NCBI GenBank assembly: GCA_036559965.1
Contig: DATBSD010000136.1
Location: 1 to 64,000, forward strand
Source of the DNA: CSP1-4 sp036559965
GTDB lineage: Bacteria > Chloroflexota > Limnocylindria > Limnocylindrales > CSP1-4
Length of the DNA stretch: 64,000 bases
Direction: 5' to 3'
This document shows, one piece after another, positions 51,913 to 60,639 of this stretch. The notes below the pieces were generated by a model. That model did no database searches. It saw nothing but the letters and a program-made list of their open reading frames with translations, and was not told the DNA's origin. Each line of letters opens with the position of its first letter. Within the stretch, counting starts at the first letter, position 1. Position numbers and translations under genes: made by a program.

Positions 51913-52893
51913 GTGAAGGCAGCTGTCCGAGACAGCTACGGCTCGGTCGATGTCGTCCGGCTCGAGGACGTCGAACCACCGACCCCCGCCGACAGCGAGG
52001 TGCTCGTGCGGGTCAAGGTCGCGTCGGTCAACCGGGCCGATCTCGATGGGCTCGGCCCGCGACCGGGCATCACCCGGCTCTTCCTCGGCATCAGACGGCC
52101 GCGAGAACATCGCCTTGGCTGCGATGTCGCTGGCGTCGTGGAGTCGGTCGGCGCGAACGTCACGCGCTTCCGGCCGGGCGACACGGTCTTCGCCGATCTC
52201 TACCCTTATGGCCAGGGGGCGTTCGCGGAGTTCGCCTGCGCACCGGAGAAGGCGTTCCTGCGGGTGCCGACCGGGCTGGCGCTCGACGAGGCGGTGACCC
52301 TCCCGCACTCGGCCATCCTCGCGCTCCAGGGGCTTCGGCTCCGTTCGGGGCGATCGATCCGTCCCGGCGACCACGTCCTCATCGACGGCGCGTCGGGCAA
52401 CGTCGGCCCCTTCGCGGTCCAGCTCGCGAAGTCGATGGGCGCCGAGGTGACCGGCTCGTGCAGCCCGGCCAAGATGGATCTCGTGCGCTCGGTCGGCGCC
52501 GACCACGTCATCGACTACACCACGGTCGACTACACGCGGGCCGACGAGCGCTACGACTGGATCCTCGATGTCGACGGCCATCACCCGATGCTCCGCTGCC
52601 GGCGGGCCCTCAAGCCGGGCGGCGCCTACGTCACCATCGGCGGGTCCAACGCGACCCTCCTCGAGGCGCTCCTGCTGGGGCCGCTGCTGTCTCTCATCGG
52701 TGACCGCTTCCTGGGCCTCATGATCTGGTGGAAGCCGTTCAAGGCCGCGGACGTGGCCACCCTGACCGAGCTCATCGCAGCCGGCACGCTGCGGCCCGTC
52801 ATCGACCGCCGCTTCCCGCTTGCCGCCGTCGTCGACGCGCTGCGCTACGTCGACGACGGCCACGCCCGCGGCAAGGTCCTCGTCACCGTCTGA
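51913..52893 (+). CDS. Zinc-less MDR quinone oxidoreductase-like dehydrogenase
   Basis: 326 residues. MDR start MKAAVRDSYGSVDVVRLEDVEPP, GroES-like domain with GCDVAGVVESVGANVTRFRPGDTVFADLY, and Rossmann motif VLIDGASGNVGPFAVQLAKSMGAEV, then VGADHVIDYTTVDYT. The structural and catalytic zinc ligands of alcohol dehydrogenases are absent, so it belongs with NADPH:quinone oxidoreductases and enoyl reductases. A GTG start directly after the DinB gene. A strong hairpin follows its stop. Confidence 0.85.
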   Translation: MKAAVRDSYGSVDVVRLEDVEPPTPADSEVLVRVKVASVNRADLDGLGPRPGITRLFLGIRRPREHRLGCDVAGVVESVGANVTRFRPGDTVFADLYPYGQGAFAEFACAPEKAFLRVPTGLALDEAVTLPHSAILALQGLRLRSGRSIRPGDHVLIDGASGNVGPFAVQLAKSMGAEVTGSCSPAKMDLVRSVGADHVIDYTTVDYTRADERYDWILDVDGHHPMLRCRRALKPGGAYVTIGGSNATLLEALLLGPLLSLIGDRFLGLMIWWKPFKAADVATLTELIAAGTLRPVIDRRFPLAAVVDALRYVDDGHARGKVLVTV

Positions 52894-52900
52894 CGTCAGC

Positions 52901-52929
52901 GCCGCCCGCGCGCCTCCGGGCGCGGCGGC
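52901..52929 (+). terminator. GC-rich hairpin after the dehydrogenase gene
   Basis: GCCGC-C-CGCGC (52901-52911) pairs with GCGCG-GCGGC (52920-52929): ten pairs with one bulged C. It is followed by a smaller GCTGG-GAAA-CCAGC hairpin (52928-52941). Confidence 0.6.
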
Positions 52930-52948
52930 TGGGAAACCAGCAAGCTGG

Positions 52949-52954
52949 TATGCT
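52949..52954 (+). promoter_or_regulatory. -10 hexamer TATGCT of a leaderless promoter (toxin-antitoxin operon)
   Basis: TATGCT, six bases, ATG at 52961. The CAGCAAGCTGG (52936-52946) just upstream is an imperfect dyad where antitoxin autorepression might act. Confidence 0.5.
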
Positions 52955-52960
52955 GGCGTC

Positions 52961-53215
52961 ATGAAGATCACGCTCGACCTCCCGGCGGACCTCTACCGCG
53001 CGATCAAGGTCGAGGCGGCGCGGGGGGATCGGAGCGTCCGCGACGTCGTGGCCGAGGCGCTCGAGGGCTGGCTGGAAGCCGGCGAGGCGGCGGAGGACCG
53101 CGCATCGGCCAAGGCCGCGCTCGAGGAATATCGGCGCGAGGGTGGGGAGTCGGCGGAGGCCTTCTTCCGGCACCTCGCCGCGGAGACGCGGGCGGCCTAC
53201 GGCGAAGGGGAGTGA
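52961..53215 (+). CDS. Type II antitoxin, ribbon-helix-helix type
   Basis: 84 residues. KITLDLPADLYRAIKVEAARGDRSVRDVVAEALEGWLEA is a ribbon-helix-helix DNA-binding domain (beta strand then two helices); the C-terminal ~40 residues are charged and helical, fitting a toxin-wrapping segment. It overlaps the RelE/ParE-like toxin gene by GTGA, the standard antitoxin-first order. Such antitoxins neutralise the toxin and repress the operon as a complex. Confidence 0.8.
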   Translation: MKITLDLPADLYRAIKVEAARGDRSVRDVVAEALEGWLEAGEAAEDRASAKAALEEYRREGGESAEAFFRHLAAETRAAYGEGE

Positions 53216-53487
53216 GGGACCGGCCGCGCTACCGGGTCGAGCTCGCCCCCGCCGCTGCGCGTGAGCTGCGTCGATTGCCGCCCGGTGACGCGGCGAGCCT
53301 GCGCGGCCCGATCCTGGCCCTCGCGCTCGACCCACGGCCTCGGGGCACGCTCAAGCTCAAGGGCACCGACCTCTGGCGCCTGCGGATCGGTCAGCTCCGG
53401 ATGATCTTCCTGGTCGATGATGTTGCGCGCCTCGTCGTCGTGCTCCGCGTCGCGCGCCGGTCCGAGCGCACCTACCGAAGCGGCTGA
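53212..53487 (+). CDS. Type II toxin, RelE/ParE family
   Basis: 91 residues. YRVELAPAAARELRRLPPGDAASLRGPILALALDPRPRGTLKLKG is the helical hairpin of RelE/ParE; DLWRLRIGQLRMIFLVDD carries the conserved RxxxGxxRxxY-like strand, with Phe where RelE has Tyr, and VVVLRVARRSERTY ends the fold with basic residues used for RNA contact. This ending favours an mRNA interferase rather than gyrase poison. GTG start overlaps the antitoxin stop. The pair converges with the MBL gene 15 bases away. Confidence 0.82.
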   Translation: MRDRPRYRVELAPAAARELRRLPPGDAASLRGPILALALDPRPRGTLKLKGTDLWRLRIGQLRMIFLVDDVARLVVVLRVARRSERTYRSG

Positions 53488-53502
53488 GGCAGCCTCGAGT
53501 GG

Positions 53503-54396
53503 TCAGCGGCCCCTGGCGTAGCCCGTCGCGATGAGCTTGTCCCAGAGCGAGCCGGCGTTGTTGTTCTGGATGTGATCCATCATGTAGCCCTGCCCGACGT
53601 CGACCGGCCCGAACTGGTCGTCGAAGCGGACGCGGGCGATGGTCTCCTCTCGTGTCCAGCCCTTGGCCGCGGCATCGGCCACGGCCGCCTTCCATGCCAG
53701 CAGCACGGCACGCTGGGTGAGGACGTAGTCAAGCGTCACGACCGGCCCATGGCCCGGGACGACGTGATCGACGTCGAGCTGGCGGATGCGCTCGAGCGCC
53801 TCGATCCATTGGTCCACATTGGACGTCATGAGCCACGTCTGGCAGCCGCTGAAGATGGTGTCGCCGGTGAACACGGCGCGCTCCTCGGGCACGTGGATGG
53901 CCAGCTGGCCGGGCGTGTGGCCGGGTGTCCAGAGGCAGTGGAAGGTGTGGTCGCCGACGCGCAGCGTCAAGTCGCCCGTGAACACGAGGGTCCCCTTGTT
54001 GGGGTCCTCGTAGTAGACATCGCGGTCGGGGAGGATCGAGGCCGCGTCGGGGTCGTCGGTCGGGATCGCTTCCAGCGCGTAGGCGAACGGGTCGAGCGCC
54101 GCGTTGGGGTCCATGAAGTTGTCGTACAGGCCCTGGTGGTTGACGACCTCCACGCCTTTGAACCAGTAGTTGCCGAAGATGTGGTCGACGTGGTGCTCGG
54201 TGTTGATGAGGTAGCGGATCGGACCGTGGGACTCGGCGGCGGCGCGCATGGCCACGGCCATCGTCGGCAGCTGCGGCGTATCGATGTGGACGACGCCATC
54301 CGAGGTGACCACGAAGCTCGGGTTGCAGCCGCGCAAAGTCGTCGTCGTGTGGATGGCGGCGCCTACGCGCTCGAGCTCGAGGGTGGGGGTCGGCAT
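53503..54396 (-). CDS. Metallo-beta-lactamase-fold hydrolase
   Basis: 297 residues. The metal motif is LINTEHHVDHIFGNYWF (HHxDH, about residue 66), followed by CLWTPGHTPGQLAIHVPEE, RAVFTGDTIFSG and HVVPGHGPVV for the remaining ligands. It resembles SoxH/quinoprotein-relay-associated MBL proteins without a signal peptide. Hydrolytic substrate unknown. It lies 44 bases downstream of the SDR gene on the same strand and probably shares its transcript. Confidence 0.85.
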   Translation of the reverse strand: MPTPTLELERVGAAIHTTTTLRGCNPSFVVTSDGVVHIDTPQLPTMAVAMRAAAESHGPIRYLINTEHHVDHIFGNYWFKGVEVVNHQGLYDNFMDPNAALDPFAYALEAIPTDDPDAASILPDRDVYYEDPNKGTLVFTGDLTLRVGDHTFHCLWTPGHTPGQLAIHVPEERAVFTGDTIFSGCQTWLMTSNVDQWIEALERIRQLDVDHVVPGHGPVVTLDYVLTQRAVLLAWKAAVADAAAKGWTREETIARVRFDDQFGPVDVGQGYMMDHIQNNNAGSLWDKLIATGYARGR

Positions 54397-54440
54397 GTCA
54401 GGGGTCTCCGGCTATCGGCGACGCGGTCGGCAGGCGGGCG

Positions 54441-55226
54441 TCATTGGGTCGCGGTCAGGCCGCCGTCGATGCCCAGCACCTGGCCGGTCACGAACGACGC
54501 CGCATCCGAGCACAGGAAGATGGCGGGGCCGACGAGATCGCTGGTCTCGCCCACCCGGCCGAGCGGGATGCGCCCGACGACTCCGGCCTTGAAGGCAGGG
54601 TCCTCCAGCAGCATCGCCACCTGGGGCGTGTCGACGAACGTTGGCATGATCGCGTTGACCCGGATGCGGTGCTTGGCCCACTCGGTCGCCCACTGCCGCG
54701 TGAGCGAGCTGATGGCGCCCTTGGCGGCGACGTAGGCCGAGTAGCCGGCGTTGATGCCCAGGTTCGCGCGGACCGACGAGATGTTGAGGATGGCGCCGCC
54801 CTGCCCGCGCTCGATCATCGTCGAGGCGACGGCCTGCGTGGGCACGACCGTGCTGCGCACGTTGAGCTCCATGATCCAGTCCCAGTCCGCGCGTGGGTAG
54901 TCCTCGGCCGGGTGAAGTGCTCGGCCAGCGCCACCACCGACGGCGTTGACGAGGATGTCGATGCGCCCGAAGCGCCCGACGACCTCGTCCACCATCCGTG
55001 CGCAGTCGGCCTCGCTGGTCACGTCCGCCGTAACCGCCAGGCCATCGCGCCCCAGGGCCTGCACGAGGTCCAGCGTCGTGTCGAGCGTCGCCGCCGTCCG
55101 ACCGACCACTGCCACGCTGGCGCCAGCGCCGGCCATCGCCTCGGCCAGCGCGGACCCGATGCCACCGCCGCCACCGGCGATGAGGGCGACGCGCCCGTCG
55201 AGGCGAAAGGTGTCCAGGGGTCCCAC
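54441..55226 (-). CDS. Short-chain dehydrogenase/reductase (gluconate-5-dehydrogenase-like)
   Basis: 261 residues. The cofactor loop is ALIAGGGGGIGSALAEAM (the usual GxxxGxG), then VNAVGGGAG (NNAG variant), the catalytic serine in LNISSVRANLG, and YSAYVAAKGAI with Tyr/Lys (YxxxK). The C-terminal ending QVLGIDGGLTATQ is canonical. NAD(P)-dependent oxidation of a sugar alcohol or hydroxy acid is likely. The GTG at 55226 is chosen from homology; GATGAT lies six bases upstream as a weak leaderless element. It is divergent from the DapA-family gene. Confidence 0.88.
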   Translation of the reverse strand: MGPLDTFRLDGRVALIAGGGGGIGSALAEAMAGAGASVAVVGRTAATLDTTLDLVQALGRDGLAVTADVTSEADCARMVDEVVGRFGRIDILVNAVGGGAGRALHPAEDYPRADWDWIMELNVRSTVVPTQAVASTMIERGQGGAILNISSVRANLGINAGYSAYVAAKGAISSLTRQWATEWAKHRIRVNAIMPTFVDTPQVAMLLEDPAFKAGVVGRIPLGRVGETSDLVGPAIFLCSDAASFVTGQVLGIDGGLTATQ

Positions 55227-55274
55227 CGTCCTATCATCGGTCGTCCGGCGCCCGCCCGCTCGCCGCCGGGACCG

Positions 55275-55280
55275 TAAGAT
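55275..55280 (+). promoter_or_regulatory. -10 hexamer TAAGAT of a leaderless promoter (catabolic operon)
   Basis: TAAGAT, seven bases, ATG at 55288; first of at least eight co-directional genes. Confidence 0.55.
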
Positions 55281-55287
55281 TGGGGCC

Positions 55288-56211
55288 ATGGCGCTCGACC
55301 TCGACGGCCTCATCCCGGCCACCGTCCTGCCGATGCACGCCGATGGCCGGATCGACGAGGGCGGCCTGCGGTCGTACATCGGCTGGGTCGCCGCCCAGGG
55401 CCCGGTCGCGCTGGCCATCAACGTCGACACGGGCGAGGGCCCGCACCTCAGCCACGACGAGAAGGTGCGCGTCCTGACCGTCGTGCGTGAGGTCACCGCG
55501 CTGCCCATCGTGGCCGGCCTGGCCGGGCCGTCGACCGAGGCGGCCGTGCGTCAGGCGCGGGACTTCAAGGCTGCCGGCGCGGACGCGCTGCTCGTCTTCC
55601 CCATCCCGGCCTACCTCAGCGAGCCGCTCGATGTCCGCGTCCCGGTCCGCTACCACGAGGCGATCGCCCAGGTCGGGCTACCGATGATCCTGTTCCAGCT
55701 CCAGCCGGCGCTGGCGGGCCTGAACTTCGCGCCCGACACGCTCCGGGCGATGGCCGCGGTGGATGGCGTGGTCGCCATCAAGGAGGCATCGTTCGACGCC
55801 CGGCGGTTCGTGGACGTGGCCAACCTGCTGGCCGACCTGCCGCGACCGATCACGCTGCTGACCGGCAACGACAACTTCATCCTCGAGTCGTTCGTGCTCG
55901 GTGCGACGGGTGCGCTCATCGGCTTCGGCGCGGTCATGACGCGCGAACAGGTCGACATGATCGAGGCCTGGCGATCGGGCCGCATCGACGAGGCCCGACG
56001 GCTCGGCCGGCGCGTCCAACGCCTCGCCGATGTCGTGTTCGCGGCGCCGGTCGGCGACTATCGGGTCCGGCTCAAGGAGTGCCTGCGCATCCTCGGCGTG
56101 CTCGAGGCTGCCCACGTGCGCCCGCCGCTGATGCCCATCGATGACGCCGAGCGGGCGCATCTTGCCGACGTGCTGGCCGAGGTCGGCCTGCTCGAGCCCA
56201 TCCGCGCCTAG
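55288..56211 (+). CDS. DapA/NanA-family class I aldolase or lyase
   Basis: 307 residues. IPATVLPMHADGRIDEGGLRSYI opens the TIM barrel; the Tyr-region motif VFPIPAYLS replaces the YYxK context of DapA and the Schiff-base lysine is in GVVAIKEASFDARRF (about residue 167). True DapA's GTTGE is NVDTGEGPHLS here, so an aldolase acting on 2-keto-3-deoxy sugar acids or a related hydroxy-acid lyase is more likely than dihydrodipicolinate synthase. Neighbouring sugar-type oxidoreductases support a sugar-acid role. Its stop abuts the GMC gene. Confidence 0.85.
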   Translation: MALDLDGLIPATVLPMHADGRIDEGGLRSYIGWVAAQGPVALAINVDTGEGPHLSHDEKVRVLTVVREVTALPIVAGLAGPSTEAAVRQARDFKAAGADALLVFPIPAYLSEPLDVRVPVRYHEAIAQVGLPMILFQLQPALAGLNFAPDTLRAMAAVDGVVAIKEASFDARRFVDVANLLADLPRPITLLTGNDNFILESFVLGATGALIGFGAVMTREQVDMIEAWRSGRIDEARRLGRRVQRLADVVFAAPVGDYRVRLKECLRILGVLEAAHVRPPLMPIDDAERAHLADVLAEVGLLEPIRA

Positions 56212-57834
56212 GTGCCGGCCGTGTCGACCGAGCCCGCCGACGTCCTCATCATCGGCGCCGGAGCATCGGGCGGGGTCGTCGGACTGCGACTGGCCCAGGC
56301 CGGCTTCTCGGTCGTCTGCCTCGAGCAGGGGGATTGGCTGGACCGAGCGACGTACCCAGGCGACAAGCTCGACTGGGAGCTCAAGGCTCGCAAGGACTGG
56401 GCGACCAGCCCGAACATCCGCGGCCTGCCGTCGGACTACCCCATCGTCGAGGACGACACCCCCGTCTCGCCGCTCATGTACAACGCGGTCGGCGGCTCGA
56501 CCATCATCTTCGCCGGCGCCTGGCCTCGCGCCCTGCCGTCCGATTTCCGGGTCCGCTCGCTCGACGGCGTGGCCGATGACTGGCCGATCGACTACTTCGA
56601 GCTGCTGCCCTACTTCTATCGCACGGACCGGCAGTTCGGCGTCTCAGGGCTGCCTGGCGACCCGGCCTATCCCCCGGATGCCGAGGACGCACCGATGCCG
56701 CCCCTGCCCATCGGCGCGGCCGGCCTCAAGATCGCACGCGCACACACCAAGCTGGGCTGGCACTGGTGGCCGGAGTTCAACTCCATCAACTCGACGGCCT
56801 ACGACGGCCGCCGGCCGTGCGTCCAGCGGAGCACCTGCCAGTCGGGCTGCAACGAGGGCGCCAAGGCATCGACCGACCTCACCCACTGGCCCAAGGCCAT
56901 CGCCCTCGGGGCGACGCTCGTGACCGGCGCTCGCGTGCGCCGGATCGAGACCAACGAGCGCGGGCTGTCGACCGGCGCGACGTGGATCGACGGCGACGGC
57001 GCCGAGCACTTCCAGCCGGCCAAGGTCGTCGTCCTGGCCGCCAACGCCATCGGCACGCCGCGCTTGCTGCTGCTCTCGGCCAACGCGCGCCAGCCCGACG
57101 GGCTGGCCAACTCGTCCGGGCTGGTCGGCAAGCGCCTGATGATGCATCCCTTCGCCAACGTGGCCGGCCTCTTCGAGGAGCCGCTCATGAGCTGGCAGGG
57201 TCAGTTCGGCGATCTCATCGAATCGCTCGAGTTCTACGAGACCGACGAGCGCCGCGGCTTCGTCCGCGGCGCCCGCTGGGGTCTCGCGCCGACCGGCGGA
57301 CCGATCAACACGGCGCTGCCCAGCCGGGCCGGCGAGCAGGCCTGGGGTCCGGGCCACCACGCGCACGTCCGGACGCACCTCGGCCACGGCGCCAATTGGG
57401 GGCTCTTCGCCGAGGACCTGCCCGACGAGGCCAACCGCGTGACCCTCTCGCCGACGGTCACCGACGGGTCCGGCGTGCCGGCACCGGAGATCCACTACAC
57501 GATGGCCGACAACGCGCGGCGCATGCTCGACTTCCACATCGAGCGGGCCAAGGAGTCGATGGACGCCGCGGGGGCGTACAAGATCGAGGTCGATCGGCTG
57601 ATGCGCTACTCCGGCTGGCACCTCCTGGGCACGGCGCGCATGGGCGACGACCCGACGACGTCCGTGCTCGACAGCTGGAACCGGACGCACGACGTGCCCA
57701 ACCTGTACGTCGTCGACGGCTCCTGCTTCGTGACCTCATCGGGCGTCAACCCGACCTCGACCATCGTCTCGATCGCGCTCCGGGCCGCCGATCACATGGT
57801 CGAGACGCGCCTCGAGCAGCGGGTGCCGACGTGA
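56212..57834 (+). CDS. GMC-family FAD oxidoreductase
   Basis: 540 residues. FAD-binding start DVLIIGAGASGGVVGLRLAQAG and LEQGDWLD, then YNAVGGSTIIFAGAWPR, VQRSTCQSGCNEGAKAS, the second FAD motif VVLAANAIGTPRLLL, and the catalytic end GWHLLGTARMGDDP...NLYVVDGSCFVTSSGVNPTSTIVSIALRAADHM, where the His and Asn are expected. It oxidises an alcohol or sugar. It lies one base after the lyase gene (GTG start, or GTG at 56221) and overlaps its small partner by GTGA, the pattern of gluconate/fructose-dehydrogenase-like pairs. Confidence 0.9.
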   Translation: MPAVSTEPADVLIIGAGASGGVVGLRLAQAGFSVVCLEQGDWLDRATYPGDKLDWELKARKDWATSPNIRGLPSDYPIVEDDTPVSPLMYNAVGGSTIIFAGAWPRALPSDFRVRSLDGVADDWPIDYFELLPYFYRTDRQFGVSGLPGDPAYPPDAEDAPMPPLPIGAAGLKIARAHTKLGWHWWPEFNSINSTAYDGRRPCVQRSTCQSGCNEGAKASTDLTHWPKAIALGATLVTGARVRRIETNERGLSTGATWIDGDGAEHFQPAKVVVLAANAIGTPRLLLLSANARQPDGLANSSGLVGKRLMMHPFANVAGLFEEPLMSWQGQFGDLIESLEFYETDERRGFVRGARWGLAPTGGPINTALPSRAGEQAWGPGHHAHVRTHLGHGANWGLFAEDLPDEANRVTLSPTVTDGSGVPAPEIHYTMADNARRMLDFHIERAKESMDAAGAYKIEVDRLMRYSGWHLLGTARMGDDPTTSVLDSWNRTHDVPNLYVVDGSCFVTSSGVNPTSTIVSIALRAADHMVETRLEQRVPT

Positions 57835-58394
57835 GCGACGCGGCGCCGCCCGCCACGGCCTCGGTCGACCCGGTCGGCGCGCTCGACGCCGGTGAGCGGG
57901 CGACGTTGCGCGCCGTCGCCGCGTACCTGATCCCGGCCGCCCACGGGATGCCCTCGGCGGGCGAGGTGCTGACCGACGATCGCCTCCGGTTCGTGCTGGC
58001 GGCGAGGCCGGATCAGCTCGCGCCGCTGCGGGCCGCGCTGCGCGCAGACCTCGGTGACGACGTCGAGGCTCGCCTCGAGACGCTCGGTCGCGACGCGCCG
58101 GCGGACCTCGCTGCCCTCCAGCTCGTCGTCGTCGGCGGCTACTACACCGACCGCGACGTCCGTGAGCGCATCGGCTATCCCGGCCAGATGGCCATCACCG
58201 TCCGATCGTGGGAGTTCCCGGCCTATCTCGAGGAGGGCCTCATCGATGCGGTGCTCGCCCGAGGACCCGTGTGGCGTGATCCGGCGACCGGGCAGCGGGC
58301 AGTCTCGACCGAGGCACCACGCACGTACGCGGAGCGCTGGTCCGCGGCGGCCGGCGCACCCGAAGGAGGACGCGATGGCCACGACGGCGCCTGA
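57831..58394 (+). CDS. Gluconate 2-dehydrogenase subunit 3-like partner protein
   Basis: 187 residues without an obvious signal peptide. LDAGERATLRAVAAYLIPAAHGMPSAGEV and VVVGGYYTDRDVRERIGYPGQ are the two conserved blocks of the gluconate-2-dehydrogenase subunit 3 family, which accompanies GMC flavoproteins and is thought to help export or assembly (classical ones carry a Tat signal, missing here). It starts with GTG overlapping the GMC stop and overlaps the aldehyde dehydrogenase start by 20 bases. Confidence 0.82.
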   Translation: MSDAAPPATASVDPVGALDAGERATLRAVAAYLIPAAHGMPSAGEVLTDDRLRFVLAARPDQLAPLRAALRADLGDDVEARLETLGRDAPADLAALQLVVVGGYYTDRDVRERIGYPGQMAITVRSWEFPAYLEEGLIDAVLARGPVWRDPATGQRAVSTEAPRTYAERWSAAAGAPEGGRDGHDGA

Positions 58395-59856
58395 GTCCAC
58401 GGAGTCGGCCGCGCCGGGCTGGCTCGATCCCTTCCTCGCCGATTGGACGCCCGGCACCGGTGACGTTCGCGAGACGCGCGAGCCGGCGACCGGTCGCCCG
58501 CTGCTGACCCTCGTCCAGTCCACGCCCGACGACGTGGCCCGGGCCGCGGCGACGGCCGCAGCGGCGCAGCCCGGGTGGGCCGACACGAGCTACAACGAGC
58601 GCGCGGCCATCCTCCGGCGGGCAGCCGACATCTACGAGGCGCACCGACCGGAGTTCGGGACCTGGACGCAGCGTGAGACCGGTGCCGTCCACGGCAAGAT
58701 GCACCACGAGCAGAACTTCGCCGCCGGCGAGCTTCACGCCGCCGCGACGATGCCCTTCCAGCCCTACGGCCAGCTCGTGCCGAGCGTCGTGCCCGGCCGG
58801 CTGTCGATGCTCCGCCGCGTCCCGGCCGGCGTCATCGGCGCGATCACGCCGTGGAACTCGCCGTCCGTGCTGGGCATGCGGGTCGTCGCCCCGGCCCTCG
58901 CCCTGGGCAACGCCGTCGTGCTCAAGCCCGACCCGCAGACGCCGGTCTGCGGCGGCGCGATGTTCGAGGCGGTCTTCCGCGAGGCGGGGCTGCCCGAAGG
59001 CCTGCTCCACGTCGTCCTCGGCGGCGCCGACGTCGGCGAGGCCATCGTCACCGACCCCAAGGTCAACCGGGTCTCGTTCACCGGCTCCACCGCGGCCGGC
59101 CGCCGTGTCGGCGCGCTGGCCGGCGAGCGGATCAAGCGCGTCAGCCTCGAGCTCGGCGGCAACAACGCCTTCGTCGTGCTCGACGATGCGGACCTCGAGG
59201 CGGCGGCGTCGGCCGGCGCGTTCGCCTCGTTCCAGTTCCAGGGTCAGGTCTGCTTCGCGACCGGACGCCACATCGTCCACCGCAGCATCGCCTCGGAGTA
59301 CATCGGCCTGCTGACCGAGAAGGCGGCACGCCTCCGCCTCGGCGATCCCTATCGCGAGGACGTGGACCTTGGGCCGATCGTCAACCAGAAGCAGCTCGAG
59401 CGTGTCGACGGCATCGTCCGGCGGTCGGTCGATGCCGGAGCGCGAGTCGTCGTCGGCGGCACGTACGAGGGGCTCTTCTACCGTCCGACCGTGCTCACGG
59501 ACGTGACGCAGGACTCGGCTGCCTGGCGCGAGGAGATCTTCGGTCCCGTCGCGCCGGTCGTCGTCTTCGACACCGACGATGAGGCCCTCGCGCTGGCCAA
59601 CGACAGCGAGTACGGCCTGACGGGCGCCGTCTACTCCCGTTCGATCTCGCGCGGCCTGGCGCTCGCCCAGCGCTTCAAGTCCGGCATGGTCCATGTCAAC
59701 GACCAGACCGTGAACGACGAGGCGACCATCCCGTTCGGCGGCATGGGCGCGTCCGGCACCGCGCGCTACGGCGGCCCCGCCAACTGGGACGAGTTCACCG
59801 AGTGGCAGTGGGTCACGGTGCGCGACGATCCCCGTTCCTACCCGTTCCCGTACTAG
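58375..59856 (+). CDS. Aldehyde dehydrogenase (benzaldehyde/vanillin type)
   Basis: 493 residues. Motifs in order: GAITPWNSPSVLGMRVVAPALALGN, VVLKPDPQTPVCGG, VSFTGSTAAGRRVG, catalytic Glu in LELGGNNAFVVLDDADLE, nucleophile Cys293 in FQGQVCFATGRHI, EEIFGPVAPVVVF and NDEATIPFGGMGASG. The ELGGNN and GQVC forms are of the benzaldehyde/salicylaldehyde-dehydrogenase group. GAAGGAGG precedes the ATG. It would oxidise the aldehyde made by the GMC enzyme; that link is inference from the gene order. Confidence 0.9.
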   Translation: MATTAPESTESAAPGWLDPFLADWTPGTGDVRETREPATGRPLLTLVQSTPDDVARAAATAAAAQPGWADTSYNERAAILRRAADIYEAHRPEFGTWTQRETGAVHGKMHHEQNFAAGELHAAATMPFQPYGQLVPSVVPGRLSMLRRVPAGVIGAITPWNSPSVLGMRVVAPALALGNAVVLKPDPQTPVCGGAMFEAVFREAGLPEGLLHVVLGGADVGEAIVTDPKVNRVSFTGSTAAGRRVGALAGERIKRVSLELGGNNAFVVLDDADLEAAASAGAFASFQFQGQVCFATGRHIVHRSIASEYIGLLTEKAARLRLGDPYREDVDLGPIVNQKQLERVDGIVRRSVDAGARVVVGGTYEGLFYRPTVLTDVTQDSAAWREEIFGPVAPVVVFDTDDEALALANDSEYGLTGAVYSRSISRGLALAQRFKSGMVHVNDQTVNDEATIPFGGMGASGTARYGGPANWDEFTEWQWVTVRDDPRSYPFPY

Positions 59857-59864
59857 CGGCCGGC

Positions 59865-60620
59865 GTGAGCGGAGAGCTGGCCGGACGCGTCGTCCTGGTG
59901 ACCGGCAGCGGCCGCGGCATCGGCGCCGAGGTCGCCGTCAAGGCGGCCGCCGAGGGGGCGGTCGTGGCCGTCCACTACCTGCGCTCGGCCGAAGGCGCCG
60001 AGGAGACGCTCGGCCGCGTCCGCGCCGAGGGTGCCGATGGCGCCAGCTTCGGCGCCGACCTGGCCGATGGCGCCCAGGCGGTCGGGCTGGTCGAGCAGGT
60101 GCTGGGCCGCTTCGGACGCATCGATGCCCTCGTCAACAACGCCGGCTTGACGCAGGTCGGCCCCTTCCTCGACATCGAGCCCGCGGAGTGGGAAGCCGTC
60201 CTGCGGACTGACCTGACGGCCGCCTTCCACACCTGTCGGGGCGTGCTGCCGTCGATGCTCGAACGGGGCAACGGCGCGATCGTCAACATCGCCTCGCGGT
60301 TGGGGCAGATCGGGGTACCCGAGACGGCCGCCTACAGCGCGGCCAAGGCCGGGCTGCTGGGGCTCACCCGCGCCCTGGCCCGCGAGTTCGGGCCACGCGG
60401 CATCCGCGTCAACGCCGTGGCGCCGGGCATGACCGTGACGCAGATGACGACCGACCTGGCGGACAGCGAGGAGGGCCGGCGGCGGCTGCGTGACATGCCG
60501 CTCGGACGCTTCGGGCGACCAGACGAGGTCGCCGACGCGGTCATCTTCCTGCTCTCCGATCGCGCGAGCCTGTTCCTCGGTCAGACGCTCAACCCGAATG
60601 CCGGGGGCTACATGCCGTGA
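59865..60620 (+). CDS. Short-chain dehydrogenase/reductase (3-oxoacyl-ACP-reductase-like)
   Basis: 251 residues. GRVVLVTGSGRGIGAEVAVKAA is the cofactor loop; LVNNAGLTQVG, serine in VNIASRLGQIG, and YSAAKAGLLGLTRALA with the catalytic Tyr and Lys follow. It ends with the family motif LGQTLNPNAGGYMP. Size and motif match FabG-like enzymes used both in fatty acid and catabolic pathways. It lies eight bases after the aldehyde dehydrogenase (GTG start). Substrate unknown. Confidence 0.88.
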   Translation: MSGELAGRVVLVTGSGRGIGAEVAVKAAAEGAVVAVHYLRSAEGAEETLGRVRAEGADGASFGADLADGAQAVGLVEQVLGRFGRIDALVNNAGLTQVGPFLDIEPAEWEAVLRTDLTAAFHTCRGVLPSMLERGNGAIVNIASRLGQIGVPETAAYSAAKAGLLGLTRALAREFGPRGIRVNAVAPGMTVTQMTTDLADSEEGRRRLRDMPLGRFGRPDEVADAVIFLLSDRASLFLGQTLNPNAGGYMP

Positions 60621-60639
60621 GCCCGGCGAGCCGCGTGCG

